Shown here: positions 15,531-22,113 of the stretch, piece by piece
How positions within the stretch are numbered: the first letter of the stretch is position 1
How the letters are laid out: every line of letters begins with the position of its first letter
NCBI RefSeq assembly: GCF_000307855.1
Contig: NZ_AJLR01000069.1
Span: 1-46,573 of the forward strand
Length of the DNA stretch: 46,573 nt
DNA from: Schinkia azotoformans LMG 9581
GTDB lineage: Bacteria; Bacillota; Bacilli; Bacillales; Bacillaceae_J
Direction of reading: 5' to 3'
The notes under the pieces: model-generated
Told to the model about the DNA's origin: nothing
Databases searched by the model: none
The model's input: only the letters and a program-made list of their open reading frames with translations
Translations under genes and position numbers: made by a program

Positions 15531-17030
15531 ATGAATACAAAAATTCAACTGCCATTGCAAACATTTAGTTTAATTGCAGGATTTATGGTGTGGGTTATTT
15601 TATCTTCTTTAATGCCTTTTATAAAAGAAGAGATTAGCCTATCAACAAATCAATTGGCTTTAATTACTGCTATTCCAGTAGTACTTGGATCATTAATGAG
15701 AATTCCAATTGGATATTGGACAAATCGTTTTGGGGCGAGAAAATTATTTTCCATTAGTTTTTTGTTATTAGTTCTTCCAATATTTTATATTAGCATTGCC
15801 GATTCGTTTGTTGACCTTTTGATAGGAGGTTTGGTACTTGGCTTGAGTGGGGCTGTCTTTTCAGTCGGAGTTACATCACTACCTAAGTATTATCCAAAGG
15901 AACGCCATGGTTTTGTTAATGGTATTTATGGGGTTGGTAATGTCGGAACAGCCATTACTACATTTTCAGCACCAGTGCTTGCTAACCAATTTGGTTGGCA
16001 AACAACGGTAAGATTTTTCATCATTCTAGTCATTTTTATTGCAATATTGAACTTTTTCTTAGGAGATAAAAAAGAAACAAAAGTAAACACACCTTTAATG
16101 GAACAAATCAAAGGTGTATACAAGGATGAAAAACTTTGGTTTTTATGTTTATTTTATTTCCTAACATTCGGTGTGTTTGTAACATTTACAGTTTATTTAC
16201 CGAATTTCTTGGTTACAAATTTTGGCTTGGATAAGGTGGATGCTGGCTTAAGAACGGCTGGATTTATTGCGCTTGCAACCTTTGTTCGTCCACTCGGTGG
16301 ATGGCTTGGAGACAAATTTAATTCTTTCAAAATATTAATGATTGTGTTTGCGGCTTTAACTTTATCTGGTGTTTTATTAGCATTTAACCCATCCTTACTT
16401 TATTACACAATCGGATGCTTAACGATTTCATTATTTGCCGGTATCGGAAATGGAGTCATATTCAAACTGGTTCCAATGTATTTCTCTAAACAAGGCGGTA
16501 TTGTGAATGGACTTGTTGCGGCAATGGGGGGATTAGGTGGTTTCTTCCCACCATTATTATTATCCTTCTTATTTAATTTAACGGGTCATTACGCAATCGG
16601 TTATATGGCTTTATCGCAAGTTGCAATGGCATCGTTAATTATCGTGATTTGGATGTTCTATCAAGATAAATTAAGTATGGCCGATGAGATCATTGACCAC
16701 TCAACCCAAGGAATTTTTGTTACTGACTTAAATGGCAAAATTCAAAAAGTGAATCCAGCCTTTACAACGGTAACCGGTTTTAGCGAGGAAGAGGTAATTG
16801 GACAAAATCCACGGATTTTAAAATCGGATAAACACTCAAATGATTTTTATGAAGAACTGTGGAAAACAGTAAAGGAACACGGAATTTGGAGTGGACAAAT
16901 TTGGAATAAGAGAAAAGACGGACAATTGTACTTAGTCTGGGTGACCATAAATACTGTAAAAAACAATGGTGGTGAAATCAAAAATTACGTCGCCATGTTT
17001 AGTCAAATTGACGAAATAACCGGGTTTTAA
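15531..17030 (+). CDS. narK: Nitrate/nitrite transporter fused to a PAS domain
   Basis: Residues 1 to about 380 form a 12-helix NarK-type major facilitator protein: LPLQTFSLIAGFMVWVILSSL, RIPIGYWTNRFGARK, NGIYGVGNVGTAITTF and GGLGGFFPPLLLS are typical. It exchanges or imports nitrate and exports nitrite. From about residue 383 (ADEIIDHSTQGIFVTDLNGK) to 499 the protein continues as a complete PAS domain, including VNPAFTTVTGFSEEEVIGQNPRIL and the GIWSGQIWNKRKDGQLY strand pair. No kinase or other output domain follows. ATG 15531 has AAAAGGGGAG; a frame open to 15489 lacks a site. The gene is divergent from narGHJI and has its own perfect FNR box. The fused sensor suggests direct control of transport by redox or a ligand (inference). 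Confidence 0.93.
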   Translation: MNTKIQLPLQTFSLIAGFMVWVILSSLMPFIKEEISLSTNQLALITAIPVVLGSLMRIPIGYWTNRFGARKLFSISFLLLVLPIFYISIADSFVDLLIGGLVLGLSGAVFSVGVTSLPKYYPKERHGFVNGIYGVGNVGTAITTFSAPVLANQFGWQTTVRFFIILVIFIAILNFFLGDKKETKVNTPLMEQIKGVYKDEKLWFLCLFYFLTFGVFVTFTVYLPNFLVTNFGLDKVDAGLRTAGFIALATFVRPLGGWLGDKFNSFKILMIVFAALTLSGVLLAFNPSLLYYTIGCLTISLFAGIGNGVIFKLVPMYFSKQGGIVNGLVAAMGGLGGFFPPLLLSFLFNLTGHYAIGYMALSQVAMASLIIVIWMFYQDKLSMADEIIDHSTQGIFVTDLNGKIQKVNPAFTTVTGFSEEEVIGQNPRILKSDKHSNDFYEELWKTVKEHGIWSGQIWNKRKDGQLYLVWVTINTVKNNGGEIKNYVAMFSQIDEITGF

Positions 17031-17040
17031 TTCATCACAA

Positions 17041-17096
17041 AAAAAGAATGTCCGTCATGTAGTATTACTAAAAGCATGATGTTTGACATTCTTTTT
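17041..17096 (+). terminator. Terminator of narK
   Basis: A long hairpin: AAAAAGAATGTC...GTCATG (17041-17059) pairs with CATGAT...GACATTCTTTTT (17074-17096) with a small internal bulge, ending in a T-run. Confidence 0.85.
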
Positions 17097-17145
17097 TATT
17101 TATTTTAGGATACCGTTATGGGTAGGCAATTAGGAGGAAAAATGG

Positions 17146-17442
17146 ATGAAACAAATAACCGCAAAAGAAGTTGAAACTTTAATAAATGAAGGAAAAAAGA
17201 TAGATATTATCGATGTCCGTGAAGATTTCGAAGTCGCCACCGGTAAAATTCCAGGTGCAGTCCATATTCCAATAGGATATATTGAATTTAGAATGGATGA
17301 ATTAGATAAATCAAAAGAATATATTATCGTTTGTCATTCAGGTGCAAGGAGCGGGGCAGTGACTCGATTCCTTGAAGGACATGGATTCAATGCAACGAAT
17401 ATGAGCGGTGGCATGGTAGAATGGGAAGGGGAAATTGAATAA
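17146..17442 (+). CDS. Single-domain rhodanese sulfurtransferase
   Basis: A 98-residue rhodanese. It has IDIIDVREDFEVATGKIPGAVHIP, the usual first half, and the active-site loop VCHSGARSGA with catalytic Cys63. It carries persulfide sulfur in the cytoplasm; the acceptor is unknown. AGGAGG lies ahead of the ATG. The gene is flanked by terminators on both sides, so it is probably transcribed alone despite sitting behind narK. A role in sulfur supply for molybdenum cofactor or iron-sulfur clusters of the neighbouring nitrate reductase is possible but only a guess from position. Confidence 0.88.
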   Translation: MKQITAKEVETLINEGKKIDIIDVREDFEVATGKIPGAVHIPIGYIEFRMDELDKSKEYIIVCHSGARSGAVTRFLEGHGFNATNMSGGMVEWEGEIE

Positions 17443-17445
17443 ATC

Positions 17446-17476
17446 AAAAGCTCAGAGGGTGGGTCTGAGCTTTTTT
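17446..17476 (+). terminator. Terminator of the rhodanese gene
   Basis: AAAAGCTCAGA (17446-17456) pairs perfectly with TCTGAGCTTTT (17464-17474), followed by further T residues. Confidence 0.88.
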
Positions 17477-17510
17477 GATTTATGAAAAGTAAACATAGTT
17501 ATAGCGCACA

Positions 17511-17574
17511 ATTGTCTAACTTCAGCACCCAGCGACTCGTAAACTTCGCTAAACGGGTGCTTCCGTTTTTCTTA
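17511..17574 (-). repeat. Stop-codon-linked hairpin repeat, copy 2
   Basis: Minus strand: starts TAAGAAAAACGGAAGCACCC and ends GGGTGCTGAAGTTAGACAAT. The gene upstream stops at TAA 17577-17575, and the element's own TAA follows in frame as a second stop. The stem bases are GCACCC and GGGTGC where copy 1 has GCGCCC and GGGCGC. This is a compensated change that keeps the pairing. Confidence 0.85.
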
Positions 17575-18165
17575 TTAATAATCAGTTTGAACAAGGTTTC
17601 GATCAAGATATTTTTCAATCACTTCACTAACTTGGAAGGAGACTTGAGGTGAATCGAAGTTTTCAAAGGCATGTTCACATTCATTTTTGTAATTCATCGT
17701 ATCATCATAATGTGATAAATGTCTTCGGATGTCTTCTTCTGAGTCCTGTCTTTCCTTTTGTCGGCTAACGACAGTGTCCCTATCAGCGTAGACGAAGAGG
17801 CGGATTACTTTATCTCCATACATCTTTTTAAGTTTTTCTGTTCCTTCGGGATTTAGTGTTAAGTATATAAAATCATGGTTTTCAAAAGCCTTAATAATAT
17901 CCTCTTCACGAATACCATATTTAATTCCGTCGATTTCAACACTTTCCAAAAATTCCTGTTGCTCTTCCATTTTTGCAAATGCATCTTCACTTACGAAATG
18001 GTAGTCCTTCCCATCTGTTTCATAATGTCTAGGTTGTCTAGTTGTATAAGAAATAACAGTCTCCATATCGAAAACTGTGGAAACCATCTTAGCGATTGTT
18101 TTCCTTCCAGAACCATCCGGCCCTGTATAAATAAAAATTCTTTCTTTTTCTTTTACTTGGTACAT
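17575..18165 (-). CDS. Guanylate-kinase-like protein with altered P-loop
   Basis: A 196-residue protein with the guanylate kinase fold pattern: a P-loop at residues 15-23 (GPDGSGRKT), VISYTTRQPRHYETDGKDYHFVSEDAF (the GMP-binding segment), then FLESVEIDGIKYGI and a C-terminal RQKERQDSEEDIRRHL lid. True guanylate kinase has GPSGVGKGT; here the essential lysine position is arginine and a lysine follows one residue later, so ATP binding may be altered. It is therefore probably not the housekeeping Gmk. It is monocistronic on the minus strand, divergent from the MinD-like gene at 18383, and its stop codon abuts a dispersed repeat. The ribosome-binding site GGAGGGC precedes the ATG. Substrate unknown. 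Confidence 0.75.
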   Translation of the reverse strand: MYQVKEKERIFIYTGPDGSGRKTIAKMVSTVFDMETVISYTTRQPRHYETDGKDYHFVSEDAFAKMEEQQEFLESVEIDGIKYGIREEDIIKAFENHDFIYLTLNPEGTEKLKKMYGDKVIRLFVYADRDTVVSRQKERQDSEEDIRRHLSHYDDTMNYKNECEHAFENFDSPQVSFQVSEVIEKYLDRNLVQTDY

Positions 18166-18382
18166 AAAAGCCCTCCTTCTAATTTAATTTAGAATCCCCA
18201 TCACCAATTGACCTTACATGGCATCAAAAATTGGAATTGGTGCCGTAAAGCGATTATATCATAAAAAAGTAAATTTCACAATTTTCAGATTTATCAAACG
18301 CCATTTGAATTTCGTTTTGTAGGAGTTTGTCCAAACGTTTATGGGGTTTTTGAATAAGATATATAAAGGCAGGTGAGTTAAC

Positions 18383-19177
18383 ATGTATTTAGTTGGTTTT
18401 TATTCACCGAAAGCAAAGTCAGGTGTAACGGAGCTGTCGTTATCCATTTATAACTGGCTTAAATCAAACACAACTTTATTGGTGGCGTTCATTTCTTACG
18501 GACCATTAGAGAAAGAAGAAATATCAAATGAACTTATTCATGAATTTTCTAAATTAACATTAATAGAACAAAAGCGGAAAGTAAAACAATTGAAAAAGCA
18601 GTTCGACATTATCATATACGATGCATCCAGTCAATTATCCGATGGTGTTCTTAAAATTTTACCAATTGTAGACAGACTATTTGTTGTTGGTGATGAACAT
18701 CGAGATTTTGCTGTTAAACTTCATGAAATCATTCAATTTAACAAAATATTTGATAAAAGTGTGAAGAATTTTATTACACATTTACAAGGAAACAAAACAT
18801 TTATCATTCGTGAAAATATGGACCAGCAAGTAATCGGTTTTAATAATAAGAAAAAGGATACAGATGATATTGGACAAATGATATATACCGATTATGTCAC
18901 CTATTACTTAGAAAGGAATTTAGTGGAAAACAATGAAAAAATCTTAAAAAAAATTAAACTAATTCCAAAGGAAAACCTTTATAGTGGTTTATATGATTTA
19001 GGAGTAGATTTTGAAAAAGCGCTTCTATTTCATCAATATGTGACCTTGCGTGAAGCGTTGGGTCAGGATTACATCGAAGTGCTTGAAACACTGTTTCCTT
19101 TCCTTATTAATTACTCCTTCGCAGAGCTGTTAGATAAATTTCAAAACGAATTACATTTTATTACGAAGCTAAAATAA
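18383..19177 (+). CDS. MinD/ParA-like protein lacking the P-loop lysine
   Basis: The 264-residue product starts MYLVGFYSPKAKSGVTELSLSIYNWL, which lines up with the deviant Walker A of MinD/ParA ATPases (KGGVGKTT). The position of the conserved GK is occupied by Gly-Val. FDIIIYDASSQLSDGVLKILPIVDRLFVVGDEH matches the Walker B strand and following helix of the same fold. The second half is charged and helical with no recognised domain. The protein is thus likely a non-catalytic relative of these ATPases (inference). AGGCAGGTGAG precedes the ATG. It is divergent from the guanylate-kinase-like gene, with 217 bp between them, and is followed by its own terminator. Function unknown. Confidence 0.6.
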   Translation: MYLVGFYSPKAKSGVTELSLSIYNWLKSNTTLLVAFISYGPLEKEEISNELIHEFSKLTLIEQKRKVKQLKKQFDIIIYDASSQLSDGVLKILPIVDRLFVVGDEHRDFAVKLHEIIQFNKIFDKSVKNFITHLQGNKTFIIRENMDQQVIGFNNKKKDTDDIGQMIYTDYVTYYLERNLVENNEKILKKIKLIPKENLYSGLYDLGVDFEKALLFHQYVTLREALGQDYIEVLETLFPFLINYSFAELLDKFQNELHFITKLK

Positions 19178-19184
19178 CCAACAT

Positions 19185-19216
19185 AAACGGCTGACTTTAG
19201 GAGTCAGCCCGTTTTA
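19185..19216 (+). terminator. Terminator of the MinD-like gene
   Basis: AAACGGCTGACT (19185-19196) pairs with AGTCAGCCCGTTT with one bulged C, followed by TTA. Repeat copy 3 begins at its end. Confidence 0.75.
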
Positions 19217-19278
19217 TTGTCCAGCTCCAGCGCCCAGTGGCTCGTAAACTTCGCTAAACGTGCGCTTTCGCTTTTCTA
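19216..19278 (-). repeat. Stop-codon-linked hairpin repeat, copy 3
   Basis: Minus strand: begins with the stop codon of the gene at 19276-19509, TAGAAAAGCGAAAGCGC, and ends GCGCTGGAGCTGGACAAT. The middle (TTTAGCGAAGTTTACGAG) is nearly identical to copy 2. The stem has one mismatch compared with copy 1. Confidence 0.85.
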
Positions 19279-19509
19279 ATTTTCGGTACCATTCATTCTT
19301 TCGTCATGGTCAGATATATAAATGAGAGAATTTTTTCGAATCCAATATTGAAAGTTGTCCAACGGAAAGACGCCACGACTGTTAGAATTTTGCATTTGAA
19401 TAACTACACTTTCTGGTGATACTTCTAATATTTTTAGCCTTTCAGAGTTGTGTAGATTAGGCATAAAATTTCCTTTAATCTCAAACTCCATGTTACTAGA
19501 TAGGTTCAT
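19276..19509 (-). CDS. Small hypothetical protein
   Basis: A 77-residue protein I do not recognise. It starts MNLSSNMEFEIKGNF and has alternating hydrophobic and polar residues (LKILEVSPESVVIQM, GVFPLDNFQYWIRKNSLIYI), which suggests a small beta-sheet domain rather than a membrane protein. CAGGAGGA lies about 9 nt before the ATG, a strong ribosome-binding site that supports expression. Its TAG stop is the first codon of repeat copy 3. It stands alone on the minus strand between the MinD-like gene and nhaC. Confidence 0.65.
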   Translation of the reverse strand: MNLSSNMEFEIKGNFMPNLHNSERLKILEVSPESVVIQMQNSNSRGVFPLDNFQYWIRKNSLIYISDHDERMNGTEN

Positions 19510-19608
19510 GATGATAATCTTCCTCCTGATTAACTTACATTTCTTATATAGTATTAAAAATACCCAACTTTTACAATTTTATCCGTATTTCAGTGTAAAA
19601 GATTTCCC

Positions 19609-19637
19609 TTGACATATTTTTGTTAGAATAATATATT
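19609..19637 (+). promoter_or_regulatory. SigA promoter of nhaC
   Basis: TTGACA (19609-19614), a 17-nt spacer, then TATATT (19632-19637). This gives an untranslated leader of about 55 nt before ATG 19701. The leader contains repeated GCG-rich words (GCGCGTAAAAGCG) but no riboswitch I recognise. Confidence 0.7.
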
Positions 19638-19700
19638 AAGATAAAATTATTTAGCGCGTAAAAGCGTTTAAGCGATGGCTTGTGGGCTAGGAGGAAATGT

Positions 19701-21086
19701 ATGCAGCAAGATATACCTGTTTTGAGAATGAAGTCATTTGAAGCTTTAATTATTATTATTATATTACTCGTTTTTATTAGCTATTCCATGATTAGCCTTG
19801 GAGTTGTGCCCCATATTCCAATAACCCTATCCATTATTGGGTTAATAGCATATGGACTTGTAAAAAAAGTGTCTATCAAAGATTTAGAAAAAGGTATGAC
19901 AAACGGTGTGCAATCAGGTATAGGGGCCGTCTTTATATTTTTCTTTATTGGAATGTTGATAAGTAGTTGGATTGCGGGCGGAACGATACCGACCTTTATT
20001 TATGCTGCCCTCAGCTTGGATAGCAGTCAATATTTTTATACAATCGTATTTTTGGTAACCTCAATTATTGGACTATTTATTGGCAGCTCGTTGACAACGG
20101 CGGCGACTTTAGGAGTTACATTTATAAGCGTAGCAACTGCATTAGATTTATCTTTGGCGATAACAGCAGGTGCAGTTGTTTCTGGTGCCTTTTTCGGGGA
20201 TAAATTATCACCATTATCGGATACAACGACCCTTAGTTCGATGGTTGTAGGTGTTGATCTTTTTGAACATATTAAAAATATGCTGTGGACCACCGTTCCT
20301 GCGTTTATCATATCTCTTGTTTTATTTATATTTTTGTCACCGGGGAAACAAATATCAAATATCGACAAGATGGACGAACTGAAAGAAATGCTATTGGAGT
20401 TGAATTTCGTTCATTGGTATTCAGTTATTCCATTTATATTGCTTGCTGTCTTATCCATGAAAAAAGTATCCGCCATTGTGACTCTTGGAACTAGTACTTT
20501 ATCAGCACTTATATTAACTCCATTTGTGCAGACGAATTTTCCTTTAGAAAAGATATTGTCTCTTTTATACTTTGGCTTCAAGTCTGAAACCGGAAATGCA
20601 GAGATCGATTCTCTTTTAACAAGAGGTGGGATGGAGAGTATGATGTTTTCGATATCTTTAGTTTTATTAGCCCTTTCAATGGGGGGGCTACTATTAAAAC
20701 TGGGTATTATATCAGCACTATTAGATGGTATTAAAAAGTACTTAATTAAACCTTCTATTTTAATTTTCTCGACAGCCCTTTCTTCAATCGGGGTGAATTT
20801 TTTGATGGGGGAGCAATACCTTTCTATCCTATTGCCAGGAAACACATTTGCTCAATCCTATAAAGAAATCAATCTTCATCCTAAGAATTTGTCCCGGGTA
20901 TTAGAGGATGCGGGAACTGTTGTTAATCCTCTAGTCCCATGGAGCGTCTGTGGAATTTTTTTAACAAGGGTCTTAGGAGTTCCTACAATTGAGTACTCTA
21001 TATTTGCGTTTTTCTGTCTTTTATCACCTGTTTTAACGATTATTGCTGGTATTACTGGTATATCAATATCAAAACTTAAAAAATAA
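19701..21086 (+). CDS. nhaC: Na+/H+ antiporter, NhaC family
   Basis: A 461-residue membrane protein with about eleven hydrophobic segments. GAVVSGAFFGDKLSPLSDTTTLSS is the signature region of NhaC-type antiporters, and VEDAGTVVNPLVPWSVCG is the matching C-terminal segment. It should exchange internal sodium for external protons across the cytoplasmic membrane. Some family members use organic acids as well (malate/lactate antiport), so the exact substrate is open. ATG 19701 has TAGGAGG about 8 nt upstream; a frame open from 19680 has no site. It has its own promoter. The EamA transporter gene follows 80 bp later without a terminator between them. Confidence 0.88.
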   Translation: MQQDIPVLRMKSFEALIIIIILLVFISYSMISLGVVPHIPITLSIIGLIAYGLVKKVSIKDLEKGMTNGVQSGIGAVFIFFFIGMLISSWIAGGTIPTFIYAALSLDSSQYFYTIVFLVTSIIGLFIGSSLTTAATLGVTFISVATALDLSLAITAGAVVSGAFFGDKLSPLSDTTTLSSMVVGVDLFEHIKNMLWTTVPAFIISLVLFIFLSPGKQISNIDKMDELKEMLLELNFVHWYSVIPFILLAVLSMKKVSAIVTLGTSTLSALILTPFVQTNFPLEKILSLLYFGFKSETGNAEIDSLLTRGGMESMMFSISLVLLALSMGGLLLKLGIISALLDGIKKYLIKPSILIFSTALSSIGVNFLMGEQYLSILLPGNTFAQSYKEINLHPKNLSRVLEDAGTVVNPLVPWSVCGIFLTRVLGVPTIEYSIFAFFCLLSPVLTIIAGITGISISKLKK

Positions 21087-21166
21087 TAAAATATGTTAAA
21101 AAGTATTGTGAAATAATTGTGTCGGGATTAGAATAATAGAAACAATAAATAGAGAGAAGGATCACT

Positions 21167-22003
21167 TTGTGGATTGTAGCGGCATTTATAACTATGATTT
21201 GCTTTGGGCTTAATAACATTATTTTTAAATGGAGTACAGGAAAGGGATATTCTAAGGTCCATATTCAGTTCTTCTTTTATTTTGTGGCGTTTTTGTTATC
21301 GCTAGGCTATGGGATGATCGTCGGAATGGCCCAATTTAACTTATTGACCATTGGTCTTGGTGCATTGATAGGGATTTTAAATGCAAATGGGAATATTCAA
21401 ATGTCAAAAGCATTTGAAAAAGGTCCGGCAAGCTTAACGTCCCCTTTGATTGGAACGAATGCATTATTTCCAATTCTAAGTGCGGCTCTTATTTTCCATG
21501 AACATATTACGCCGATGCAATGGGTCGGCATTGTATTGATGCTTGGTTCTGCCATTGTTATTCAATATTCACCAAAGGCAGGCGGGAATATTCAATATTC
21601 ATCATGGATTATACGAATCATCTTGGCTATTTTTTCGTTTGGTGCCCTTGGAATTCTGATGAAAACGTCATCCTATTTGCACTTTGACTCTTTAAATACT
21701 TTAATCTCCATGTATGGGGGAGGAAGTATCTATCTCGCAATTAATAGTTTAGTAGGGAAAGAGAAATGGATACTGCGGGAGGCTAATACCGGGGCACTTG
21801 TTGGTTTAATAAGTGTGATTGGTTATAGCAGCTATTTCTTCGCGTTAAATACTGGAACTGCGAGCATTGTCTTTCCAATTGTTAGTCTAAACTGTTTGAT
21901 TGTAGTCCTTGGCGGCTGTTGGGTCTTTAAGGAAAAACTAAAAAAATATCAATTATTTGGTGTTGTTGCGGCAGTACTTGGAATTGTGTTTACGAAAATT
22001 TAA
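21167..22003 (+). CDS. EamA/DMT-family transporter
   Basis: A 278-residue protein with ten hydrophobic helices in two five-helix halves, the EamA layout of the drug/metabolite transporter superfamily. The first half has ANGNIQMSKAFEKGPASLTSPLIGTNALFPILSA and IVLMLGSAIVIQYSP; the second repeats the pattern (FALNTGTASIVFPIVSLNCLIVVLGG). The start is TTG 21167 with a GAGAAGG site; there is no ATG near it. Substrate unknown. It lies 80 bp behind nhaC on the same strand and may share its transcript. A strong terminator follows. Confidence 0.82.
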   Translation: MWIVAAFITMICFGLNNIIFKWSTGKGYSKVHIQFFFYFVAFLLSLGYGMIVGMAQFNLLTIGLGALIGILNANGNIQMSKAFEKGPASLTSPLIGTNALFPILSAALIFHEHITPMQWVGIVLMLGSAIVIQYSPKAGGNIQYSSWIIRIILAIFSFGALGILMKTSSYLHFDSLNTLISMYGGGSIYLAINSLVGKEKWILREANTGALVGLISVIGYSSYFFALNTGTASIVFPIVSLNCLIVVLGGCWVFKEKLKKYQLFGVVAAVLGIVFTKI

Positions 22004-22025
22004 CTTTATTAAGAGAAGTCATAGT

Positions 22026-22077
22026 AAAAAGACTAACAATAAAGGAATCGAAAACTCCTTTTAGTTAGTCTTTTTTT
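22026..22077 (+). terminator. Terminator after the EamA gene
   Basis: AAAAAGACTAAC...AAAGGA (22026-22045) pairs with TCCTTTTAGTTAGTCTTTTT (from 22056) and ends in a run of seven T. Confidence 0.88.
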
Positions 22078-22113
22078 GCTAAAATAGAGGTAGAGCAAAT
22101 GAGGTGAATAATA

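Noticed and set aside
19660-19690. SigB-like GTTTAA-N12-GGGCTA upstream of nhaC
   Set aside because: The -10 matches poorly and transcription would start at or after the ribosome-binding site; the TTGACA-17-TATATT promoter is better.
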